From positions 25,187,228 to 25,251,227 of the forward strand of contig CM051001.1 in the NCBI GenBank assembly GCA_027704905.1: DNA of 64,000 nt, read 5' to 3'. Both the position numbers and the translations under genes were made by a program. Within the stretch, counting starts at the first letter, position 1. The number at the start of each line of letters is the position of its first letter. Under the pieces are notes generated by a model. It was not told the DNA's origin and did no database searches. It worked only from the letters and a program-made list of their open reading frames with translations. Of this stretch, positions 11,451 to 20,394 are shown one piece after another. This DNA is from Muraenolepis orangiensis (Eukaryota; Chordata; Actinopteri; Gadiformes; Muraenolepididae).

Positions 11451-13054
11451 AAGCATGCAATACAAGTGACCCAACTAGCCTTACACATCAGCATAGATGT
11501 ACTGGGCCTTGAATAAATAAGTAAATACGTGTCATTGTGGGAATGAGTGTGACGATGATGATGTTGGCGGTTTGTTTGATGTTTTTACTGTTCTTTTCTT
11601 TGATTCCACGCCATCAGAGTTGAGGTTAATTGAGTCAGGGATCTGGGATATGACTTTGTGCTTCCTCTCGCTGTTATGATAAAAAGCGTCTGAACTTTCA
11701 AGAAAGCGAGGAGCCCCTGGTCGAGGAGGCGACAGGCCTGGGCTGGAATTATGAGGCGCTCTTTTCAATCTCTTGGAGAGGTCAGAGGGTATAGCCTGAT
11801 AAGACCCCCCCCCCACCACCACGCTTCATCTTACTGCATACTGCGTTTCTTCCCTTATTATAGTGTGGGGCCCACTGTGTATTGTGTGTGTGTTTGTCTG
11901 CTCACCGAGGACACCAGGGTCAGAAGGAAAATAAAAACCTTGCAGTACAATCTGTGGCTGAGGAATATCACCACAGAGCTTCACATCACCATCCCTCCTC
12001 CTCTTCCTCCTCCTCCTCGCCCTCTTCCCTTCCCTCCCTGTGCCCCCCCCCCCCCCCCCCCCACCTCTGAAACCACCCCCCCCCATGTTCTGCACCGTTG
12101 ACAGCAGTCCAAACAGGACTCAGCTAGCTGGAGATAAATGAGGATTAATTGTCTTCTTCAGGTACTGCACCGGCAGGAGCATCTGCTATCGGCTCTGTTC
12201 ATTCACAGGGCCTCTGAAGCGGCTCCATATGCTAGGTGAAATCTGCTCTCCCGGCACATTTGCTTCAGTATGCTACCGTGCTCCCTTCCCTCTGGACCTC
12301 AGCTGGAGTGAGAGAGAACTGGGCCGGGGTCCAACACCAAGTAAGCGCCATGCTTAATGTTGCTCTTCAAGGTTCAGAGAGTGTCCAGGCGAACCCCAGG
12401 TAAGAACTTTGCAATTTAAGCAGCATTAACTAAGATTACTACGATTTAGGTAGGAAAAACATCTATCCTATTCCCTTAAATGGTATTTCTAAAAAGCATT
12501 TACTAACCTCCTTCTAAAACACGTTTATATTTTCACAATACTGGTGAGCGTGTTAGCTTCTCCCTCATCCCCTATTGGTCACAACTCTTTGACCCTGTAA
12601 GTGTCATATTATATATATATATGTATATATATACATATATATATTTGATGCACAGGGGGAGAAATTTAAATTCTTTGTTCATTAGGTCAACACACCGTAG
12701 TCGACCTTTTTCATACGCTCCTCAGAGATTGGGTTTTGTGGCAGGAGCAAGACAAATGGACGCCACAGTTAGAAACAGTGATATATTTCGTTTCCCTATG
12801 TCCAGGGCTCCATGCCAATAAATCAACTGACGTGTATGCGTGTTACCCTCCCCTCCTGCCGTGGCAGAGACAGCTAGGACCCTGTCACTATAGTGACAGG
12901 GCCCCCCGAGGCCACTGGATGATGTTGGGCGTTGCTAAACTCAGATTTATTAAAAAGAAAAATTGATGTAACTAGAAGATGGATGTGGTTGGTGGGCGTG
13001 AGGGTGTTTGCTGATGGGGTGTTCTGCGTGTACCTGCGAGTGATGATAACCCCT
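11451..13054. other. Noncoding DNA with a pyrimidine-rich tract and TA repeats
   Basis: Contains a CT-rich tract with a run of about 20 C at 12043-12062 and a (TA)n region at 12607-12645. Proline- and glycine-rich open frames over the tract are compositional. No gene recognised. Confidence 0.6.
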
Positions 13055-13505
13055 TGTCACAACCAAAGGTCTGATGACCAAACAAATTACACCTGGACCG
13101 GGCTGTTGTGAAGCCAACCCGTCCAGTGAGCGCTTTTAAGCACAGGTCCCGGCAGGAATTTAGACAAAACGTTTGTTACAAGGGTAAATTATATTTATTT
13201 ACTATGGGGAATCAAACCCACAACAACACAAAAACGCATCGCATCCACACACAGTGGCAAACAGGCAACCTCCACACTCCACTCTGGTCGGTGGCAATGA
13301 CACAATGAGGCGCCCGGATGGGTGTCACATGCCAGGCTTTATCCACCCGTCCAATCAAGGCTGATTGCCGACAGCCGCCGCTCATCAGGCAATCAGCGCT
13401 CCCTAGAGGAGAGACGGGCGGCACCTGGGAAGGAGAAACAAAAAGGGGCCAATACAATGGTGACACATAAAATACAAATAACAAAACCCACCCATGGACG
13501 TCACA
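13055..13505 (-). repeat. Left LTR, inverted (451 bp)
   Basis: Starts TGTCACAACC and ends GGACGTCACA. It aligns end to end with the reverse complement of 16105-16557. The only differences I see are two substitutions (near 13196 and 13350) and a 2-bp CA length change near 13467, that is over 99% identity. Its promoter would point left, away from the internal genes. Confidence 0.93.
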
Positions 13506-13557
13506 CGCTGATTGCCTGATGTGAATAGTGAATAAATATAATTTATTCACTATGGGG
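13506..13557. other. LTR shards and hairpin at the left internal junction
   Basis: Where a primer-binding site would be expected there are instead small pieces of LTR: CGCTGATTGCCTGATG (forward, as in 16215-16230), ATAGTGAATAAATATAATTT (forward, as around 16408-16428) and then its inverse ATTTATTCACTATGGGG. The last two form a 13-bp-arm hairpin with loop ATA at about 13525-13553. Gag similarity begins immediately after. Confidence 0.8.
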
Positions 13558-13934
13558 CTAGTTCCGGAAGCGTATAGACAGCGTTTTCGCAATCTCAGAA
13601 AGTCTCCTTCTCAGACAAATGTTGATTTCTCCCGTGAACAGAGAACCCTTTTTGATCGGTGGTGTTCGGCGTGTAAAGTGGAGGACTTGGCATCTTTGAG
13701 CGAGTTGGTACTCATTGAGCAGTTCAAAACCTGCATGCCCGAGCGAACCGTGATCTACTTGAATGAACACAAGGTGGCTACACTCAGGTATATGTTAGAG
13801 GCGGCTCGTTCTCTCCTCGTGAGTCAACAGTTCGGGGAGATGACGAGCGAGCGTTCCAGCCACGCTCACCGCCATCTGGAAGGGGTGTTGTATGTAGTTA
13901 TTGTAAAAAAACAGGCCACATGGTGAGGGACTGT
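13558..13934 (+). pseudogene. Gmr1-like gag: SCAN-like capsid domain and zinc knuckle, frameshifted
   Basis: From GLVPEAYRQRFRNLRK the frame shows an alpha-helical capsid C-terminal domain with the SCAN signature (RQRF, W, LIEQFKTCMPE, a final AARSLL helix). SCAN domains are known to derive from Gmr1-like capsids, so this supports the family call. The N-terminal half of gag is absent. A zinc knuckle CSYCKKTGHMVRDC (C-x2-C-x4-H-x4-C) follows at 13893-13934 but in a different frame, so a frameshift lies between about 13850 and 13893. It cannot make an intact Gag. The first ATG of this frame (13528) lies inside the LTR-derived hairpin. Confidence 0.8.
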
Positions 13935-14797
13935 TACACCTTGAGAAATCGTCAGAGGTTCGGCCCAGAAACCAAAAGGGGTAGGGTTGATTGGAACGGT
14001 ATCGTGTCCGGACCAAAATAGCTCTCTGGGGAAGCCGGATAGCTGTTTTGAACCCTTCTTGTTTGATGGATATGCGTCCTTGTCGGGAAAAATGTGTGAT
14101 CAACGGAGAATAAGAATACTCCGTGATACAGGAGGTTCTCAGTCGTTCATCCTAGCTGGTATTTTACCATTAGACGAGACTTCTTCCTGTAAGTCGAGTG
14201 CCCTTGTGAGAGGTATTCAAATGGGTTTTATGCCCGCGCCGTTGCATAAGATCCATGTAAAGTCGGAACTAATCACAGGTTGTTTTCCTGTCGCGGTTCG
14301 CCCATGTTTCCCTGTGGAGGGGGTTGACTTCATCATGGGAAATGATATCGCTGGGGGAAAAGTAATCCCTGGGTTGGAGGTGGTAGACGCTCCAGTATCG
14401 GAGTTGTTATGTGGTGAATTGATTAAAAGTCACCCCGATGTTTTTCCTGTTTGTGCTGTCACCAGGGCACAGGAGAGGAAGCGAGACCAAGGTCTGGCGT
14501 TGAGTGACTCTATCTGTGGCGAGGCTCTCGCTAAGGACGAGTGGCCATCTGTTGGCGAGATGGAGAAGGTTGCTGTGAGTAGCGTTCAAGGGAAGCTGGT
14601 GATTCCCAAATTCGCTGACGTGCCACTACCACTGACACGTCAGGCTTTGATCTCTGCTCAGCAAAATGATTCCTCCCTGTCTAGCTGTTTTGCGGCGGTG
14701 GCCAGTACTGCTACTGAGGCTAGTAGGAGACAGACCTTTGTGATGGAGGAGGGGGTGTTGATGCGCACCTGGGTTGCTAGGCCAGGTGTCGCAGACT
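13935..14797 (+). pseudogene. Gmr1-like protease and N-terminal integrase-like segment
   Basis: In the frame opened at 13987, ILRDTGGSQSFI near 14122-14157 is a retropepsin active-site segment (D-T-G), followed by VDFIMGNDIAGG, the second conserved protease stretch. Further on, TRQALISAQQNDSSL and FVMEEGVLMRTW match the linker that precedes the H-H-C-C integrase finger. The H-H-C-C finger and the DDE core are missing because rnf121-derived sequence begins at about 14800. The frame runs to 14856, out of register with the following chimeric frame, so the two would not be translated as one protein without frameshifting. Confidence 0.75.
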
Positions 14798-14803
14798 TAA
14801 AGT

Positions 14804-16024
14804 GTGGAGAGTGTAGGAGAAACACGGGACGCCAAAGGGGGCGTCTTTGTGTTTGAGGTGGAGGTTGATGGTGTAGAACACGACCATGGATTGGGACATC
14901 ACCATAAGCCGAACCAGGTTGACCTCTCCAAGCCTTCACCAGAAGATAAGTGGAGGGTAGAGCATGCAAGAATGCATGCCAAACACAAGGGCCATGAGGC
15001 CATGCACGCAGAGATGTTGCTCATTCTGATCGTCACCTTTGTCGTCGCACAGCTAGTCCTTGTCCAACGGAAACAGAGGCACTCCAAGTCATACAATCTG
15101 GTGACGCTGTTCCAGATGTGCGTGGTGCCGCTGTACTTTACCACCAAGCTCCACTGGTGGAGGTTCCTCGCCATGTGGTTCATCTTCTCTGTGGTGACGG
15201 CCTTCGTCTCGTTCGGCGCCACTCACAAGCCCCTCAACTGCACTACGCCCAGGTTGATCTATAAGTGGTTCCTGCTGCTCTACAAGATCAGCTATGCCAC
15301 TGGAATAGTTGGGTACACTGTGGTCATGTTTACTCTCTTTGGTATAAACTTGATCTTCAGAATAAAGCCAGAAGATGCTATGGATTTTGGCGTATCACTG
15401 CTCTTCTACGGTCTGTACTACGGAGTTTTGGGACGAGACTTCGCTGAAATGTGTGCAGACTTCAAGGCTTCAACAGTTGGATACTACCGTTGTTTTTGTC
15501 TGAACTTTTCGGTGGCGGTAGCTCCGCTCACCTCGTTATGTAGTCCTATTGTGCCGTTTGTGTGGACCACGGAATGTCAGTGCGCCTTTGAGACTGCAAA
15601 ATCCCTTTTGTGCAGTGCCCCTGTTCTAGCAGCCCCTGACTTTGCTCGTCCTTTTCAGCTGGAGGTCGACGCGAGTGCTGCTGGGGCTGGAGCTGTGCTG
15701 TTACAGGAGGGAGAGGGCGACGTGCATCACCCGGTTTGCTACTTCTCGGTGAAGTTCAAGCATCATCAGCTTAACTATTCCACCATCGAGAAGGAGACGC
15801 TGGCGATGCTCCTCGCCCTCCAACATTTTGAGGTGTACGTGGGGTCCAGCTCCATTCCGGTGTTGGTTTACACGGACCACAATCCGTTGGTGTTTTTAGC
15901 CCAGATGTACAACAGCAATCAGCGATTGATGCGTTGGGCCCTACTGGTGCAGGGCTACAATATTGTCATACGCCACAAAAAGGGCGTGGACAATGTTGTG
16001 GCCGATGCCTTGTCCAGAGGGTAG
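14804..16024 (+). CDS. Chimeric frame: truncated RNF121 membrane domain fused to Gypsy RNase H
   Basis: A 406-codon open frame. Residues 14-228 (14843-15487) match the N-terminal and membrane part of RNF121/RNF175, an ER/Golgi multi-spanning RING E3 ligase: WRVEHARMHAKHKGHEAMH, then about six hydrophobic segments near residues 71-88, 99-112, 117-137, 152-175, 173-186 and 196-210, and KPEDAMDFGVSLLFYGLYYG. The coding sequence is continuous although rnf121 is a multi-exon gene, so it came from spliced RNA. The catalytic RING, which normally follows, is absent. At residues 226-228 (GYY) it passes in frame into the RT end and RNase H (LEVDAS, TIEKE, YTDHN, DNVVADALS; acidic residues 289, 330, 358, 401). 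No ATG precedes the RNF121 homology in this frame: a stop lies at 14798 and the first in-frame ATG is at residue 57. Translation is therefore doubtful. Confidence 0.8.
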   Translation: MESVGETRDAKGGVFVFEVEVDGVEHDHGLGHHHKPNQVDLSKPSPEDKWRVEHARMHAKHKGHEAMHAEMLLILIVTFVVAQLVLVQRKQRHSKSYNLVTLFQMCVVPLYFTTKLHWWRFLAMWFIFSVVTAFVSFGATHKPLNCTTPRLIYKWFLLLYKISYATGIVGYTVVMFTLFGINLIFRIKPEDAMDFGVSLLFYGLYYGVLGRDFAEMCADFKASTVGYYRCFCLNFSVAVAPLTSLCSPIVPFVWTTECQCAFETAKSLLCSAPVLAAPDFARPFQLEVDASAAGAGAVLLQEGEGDVHHPVCYFSVKFKHHQLNYSTIEKETLAMLLALQHFEVYVGSSSIPVLVYTDHNPLVFLAQMYNSNQRLMRWALLVQGYNIVIRHKKGVDNVVADALSRG

Positions 16025-16093
16025 GTCTGGGGGTACTAATCGGATGTTGATTCATAGGTAACAATGTTTTGCTCACCCAATAGGTTTGCTTCT

Positions 16094-16104
16094 ATGGGGG
16101 GAGG
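16094..16104 (+). other. Polypurine tract
   Basis: ATGGGGGGAGG lies immediately before the right LTR. This is the plus-strand primer position expected for a retroelement read on the plus strand. Confidence 0.8.
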
Positions 16105-16557
16105 TGTGACGTCCATGGGTGGGTTTTGTTATTTGTATTTTATGTGTGTCACCATTGTATTGGCCCCTTTTTGTTTCTCCTTCCCAGGTGCCGCCCGTCT
16201 CTCCTCTAGGGAGCGCTGATTGCCTGATGAGCGGCGGCTGTCGGCAATCAGCCTTGATAGGACGGGTGGATAAAGCCTGGCATGTGACACCCATCCGGGC
16301 GCCTCATTGTGTCATTGCCACCGACCAGAGTGGAGTGTGGAGGTTGCCTGTTTGCCACTGTGTGTGGATGCGATGCGTTTTTGTGTTGTTGTGGGTTTGA
16401 TTCCCCATAGTGAATAAATATAATTTACCCTTGTAACAAACGTTTTGTCTAAATTCCTGCCGGGACCTGTGCTTAAAAGCGCTCACTGGACGGGTTGGCT
16501 TCACAACAGCCCGGTCCAGGTGTAATTTGTTTGGTCATCAGACCTTTGGTTGTGACA
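16105..16557 (+). repeat. Right LTR (453 bp), normal orientation
   Basis: Begins TGTGACGTCC and ends GGTTGTGACA (TG...CA). AGTGAATAAATATAATTTAC near 16410 supplies an AATAAA-type signal. Followed by CCCCT, identical to the five bases before the left LTR. Confidence 0.92.
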
Positions 16558-17963
16558 CCCCTGGTGAGGGCAAAATTGCCAAATCTGTGGAAATGTTTGC
16601 ATGTACCACTTGACGCGACCCATTGACAAGACAAGAGGTTTGTTTTCAAATTGTTTTAATAGTGAGAAAACTAGAACTCCCCCGCCCCAACCCCCCCAAA
16701 CTGAACACAACAGAAACTGCCAGGTTTCTGCCTGTTTTGGAGGGTTGAATCCCTATTATCATTTAGAGAAAAGCATTTCCCCGAGCCAAAGGCCAAGACT
16801 AATTTGGCTTGATCAGGTGAAAATACGCAATCCCAGTTCACCCCCGTATTTATTATGCCATGATGTGTTAATAGGATTTGATGGAAATCGATGTGATAAC
16901 ACTGATACCATTTAGCACTTATCCAAGACAATATTTAAAGTCAGTGATGCTTTGAGATCAAGTAGCGCTTCCCCTTTGCATACAGATGAAGCTTTGCCTT
17001 GCATACGGATGAGAGCTCTCTCCCTGTGGATCTTCATTAGATTAGATTCACACAGTGGCTTGTAAAAAGCATATACATACATTATTCATATAGATATTAA
17101 TTCCCCCTCTGGTGCGTGTATCATATACCAGGGAGAATCACCTGATGTGTATGCTTTCATTGGCAGAAACAGTATCTTGCTCCTCACTATGGATATCATT
17201 TATTTAGATACATATTGTTAGTGTAGAAACACAACGGTGTCCAGGTATTGAAGTCAATCATTGAGGAAGGGGCACAGCTTTTAACTCAGAGTCAATTAAA
17301 GGGAGCAAGTTAGCTAGCGATATCTCTCTCCCTGAAGTGAGACGGGTTGGCCCTCTAGGGCCCCCTCACTAGAGCCGGTTAAGGGGGCCTCCCCTCATTT
17401 CTGTCTTGCAGATTTGTCATTATTAGGCCTATTCATTTTCAATGATGACAATGTATCAAATAAGTTCACCACTGATATATAAATATATACATATCTTTGG
17501 AAAATAATACAATTTAAAAAGTTATAATACAAAAAAATGTATATACCGTATATATATATATATAACTTTTAATCATACTTTAATCATAATTTATTATTAT
17601 TAATTATATTATAGCGAGCGTAGCCAGGTAGGTGTTTTTTGGGTCTGAACACCATTAGGGCCAACTACACTCAGCTATGACAATTATGTTTCAAAGACAA
17701 ATGGCTGCCACACAACCACACCTTCGTAAAAATGACTAATGCAAAGAAAGATCAAGTCAAAACTCTCAACTTAAATGCACAACAACGCTTAACAAACTCA
17801 AGACAGCCTTTAACTAATCATTCAACAAGTGTGTGGAAACAAAATGCAACCAGCTCAACGAGATGCAACACTGGCAAAACCAGCAACGACACATTGTCTC
17901 ACTCACCAATGATGTTCACTTAAAGAGGCCAATAAAACAATAAACCAATCGGGTTTATTGTTG
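16558..17963. other. Noncoding DNA, no gene seen
   Basis: AT-rich with TA runs near 17545-17570. A plus-strand open frame at 17732-17923 has low complexity and no recognised family. Confidence 0.6.
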
Positions 17964-18210
17964 CGGGACCTCCGCTGCTCTAGAGAGGCACCGGGACGTT
18001 GCTGAGTCGAGTCCGACATGGGGCCCTCTCTTCGGACTCCTTGGCACCATCACCCGCTTATTTGCGAGACTTCTAGGGCTCCAGAGAGGGACCGGGACTT
18101 TGCTGGGTCGAGTCCGACATGGGGCCCCCGTGTCGGACTCATTGGGACCATCACCCGCTGATTCTCGGGACTTCCAGGGCTCCAGAGAGGGACTAGGACT
18201 TGTTGACTTG
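17964..18210. repeat. GC-rich ~100-bp tandem repeat, 2.4 units
   Basis: Unit shape: GGGACTTCCAGGGCTCCAGAG, then GACCGGGACTTTGCTG, GTCGAGTCCGACATGGGGCC, and TCGGACTC...ACCATCACCCGCTGAT. Units begin near 17964, 18065 and 18166; the third is truncated. Each holds an inner inverted pair AGTCCGAC / GTCGGACT that could form a stem. No coding potential recognised. Confidence 0.8.
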
Positions 18211-18352
18211 AATTGCTACATAGCACTAAGCTAGATCCTCTGTCTCAAGCCAGTTAACTAACAAATCTTATAGCGTACCCTGGAACCGTGGGGAAATCCG
18301 GGGGAGATATGTTTCTGGCTACGGGCCTACATAGAGCAACCAAGAGGATAAA

Positions 18353-18392
18353 ATATGGAATGAGCAGTTTGTCTGCTGGACACACAAACACA
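18353..18392. repeat. Duplicated microsatellite flank, copy 1
   Basis: AATATGGAATGAGCAGTTTG then TCTGCTGGACACACAAACAC. The same ~33-bp flank followed by CA repeats recurs at 19116-19150, so flank and repeat appear to move or duplicate together. Confidence 0.75.
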
Positions 18393-18407
18393 CACCCACA
18401 CACTTGT

Positions 18408-18556
18408 CTGAGTTGAGTCCGACCCGGGGCCCCCTCGTCGGACTGAGGTAAAGCGATGTACCGCTGATTTGCGCGAGTTCCAGAGCTCCAGAGCACCAGA
18501 GATTGACCGGGACTTTGCCCTGAATGTGTCCAACACGGGTCACCCCCGTCAGACTA
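18408..18556. repeat. Detached fourth unit of the GC-rich repeat
   Basis: GAGTTGAGTCCGACCCGGGG, CTCGTCGGACTGAGG, CCGCTGATTTGCGCGAG and TTGACCGGGACTTTGCC repeat the ~100-bp unit motif in the same order, about 200 bp after the tandem block. Confidence 0.75.
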
Positions 18557-18682
18557 GCTTTTATAAAATTGTATTAATATAATTAATTCAATTTATTTTT
18601 TGTTTCATCTGATTATTGCCCCATCCCATTGTTCCAGGGTCTTCTCTGAATACCTTGAAGGTCCTGACGGTTCACCACTGAT

Positions 18683-18722
18683 ATATACAGTATATATATA
18701 TATATATACACATACACACAGT
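18683..18722. repeat. (TA)n/(CA)n microsatellite
   Basis: TA units followed by a short CA stretch. Confidence 0.8.
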
Positions 18723-18758
18723 ATATGCACACAGTTAAGGGTCAATGTTAACACAAGA

Positions 18759-18796
18759 GAGAGAGAGAGCGAGTGAGAGCCAGAGCAAGAGCGAGA

Positions 18797-18868
<72 letters not shown>
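18759..18868. repeat. (GA)n microsatellite
   Basis: Imperfect to about 18800, then a pure GA run of about 33 units. Confidence 0.95.
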
Positions 18869-18871
<3 letters not shown>

Positions 18872-19115
18872 TGGGCAATAGAGCCTGTGATAAGGACAAA
18901 AAATGGAGTCTAAGTCATTTTACATGGCATTCTGTAAAAACAGAAAGGTAGAGACAGCAAAAACTCTTAATAGTTTGTTCTTCCAGAATCCTAACACATT
19001 AATTTACTGCCCAGCAATGTGCTAATGAAGTTAACAAGAAGAAAGAAAAAAGGAAAACCCAAGCTACTTTTAAAGCTGATCACTAACGCCACAGATTTTC
19101 CGGATTTTAATGCAA

Positions 19116-19141
19116 ATATGGAATGAGCAGTTTGTCTGCTA

Positions 19142-19195
<54 letters not shown>
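19116..19195. repeat. (CA)n microsatellite with duplicated flank, copy 2
   Basis: AATATGGAATGAGCAGTTTG flank as at 18353, followed by a pure CA run (19144-19195). Confidence 0.9.
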
Positions 19196-19197
<2 letters not shown>

Positions 19198-20070
19198 GGA
19201 TTAAACTAATAGAACACAACAACAAAAAAGTACACTCTAATGCTGAAGTGTTTTACAACTCGACGACTACACTACCTGCTCCTAGTCCTCCGGCCCTGTT
19301 TGCACTACAGGGATAATGCCAGACTAGACACACAATGTGTATCAGATTGCAAACAGCGTTCGTTCTGCAGTGTCTGCCAATGGGGTGAAAAAACACCCCC
19401 ACAAAAAAAAAAAAAAAAAACACATTTTGTACAGCACGTAGAGTAGAATAAAATTCCTGCCTGTTTTTCCTGCCTTGTTGTCCGCCTTTACAGCTGCTGC
19501 GCTGGCGTCTCTGCGGTAGAACCGACTTCTAATAAAGGCACGGAGGGTGAACTAGCGTAGGAATTAATACATCATAAAACGGCATAAATCAGCTCACAGA
19601 CACGGGCTGAGCTCTCCACATATCAGTGACGTGCTTATTTGCATTTGGGCTCATTTTCCGGGCAGCGCCGGGGTTTTAACAGCGACCCCGATGCCGCCCA
19701 GGCCTTCTGCGTCCCGTTGAATTGCGCTTTAGTGGACAGAACAAAGTCCAAAGTGTTCCTCTGGAGAAATGTCTACAAAGGACATTTAAGGATAACACAC
19801 CGGAAAGGATCGGACCGGCCAAACATAAAACCAACGACATCCCCTTGAATCAAAAACCACTGTCGCTCTGACAGTAGTTGACATACCTGTGTGTTGAGAC
19901 AGACGCTGCTCAGCCTGTTTGTTTGTTTTCAGAGCGACTGATTCAATAAACATGCACACCTGCATCTAATCAAGTTTAATTGTGCTCCAACCACCGCAAA
20001 ACAAAATGGTACCGGACTCTGGATGTGGATCGCAATACCACGCAAACAAATAGAAATATACAGTCGGCAC
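19196..20070. other. Noncoding DNA, no gene seen
   Basis: Includes an A-run at 19404-19421. No recognisable gene. Confidence 0.55.

Positions 20071-20394
<324 letters not shown>

Larger units (their letters stand above)
13055..16557 (+). mobile_element. Gmr1-like Ty3/Gypsy retrotransposon with inverted LTRs and captured rnf121
   Basis: The whole element is flanked by the 5-bp direct repeat CCCCT (13050-13054 and 16558-16562). Its left LTR (13055-13505) is the reverse complement of its right LTR (16105-16557), so both U5 ends face outward. Inside, on the plus strand, are a SCAN-like capsid and zinc knuckle, a protease, the beginning of an integrase-like region, an inserted intronless rnf121 segment, and RNase H ending at the polypurine tract. 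Integrase-type sequence ahead of RNase H fits the Gmr1-like pol order (IN before RT), known from deuterostome Gypsy elements. Most of IN and RT is missing, no primer-binding site is visible, and frameshifts break gag, so it must have been mobilised in trans. Confidence 0.85.

Noticed and set aside
12000..12080. Proline/glycine-rich frames near the C-run
   Set aside because: Compositional; no protein family recognised.
14804..15487. Interpretation as a decayed genuine rnf121 locus
   Set aside because: No introns, fused in frame to RNase H, and enclosed by LTRs with a target duplication.
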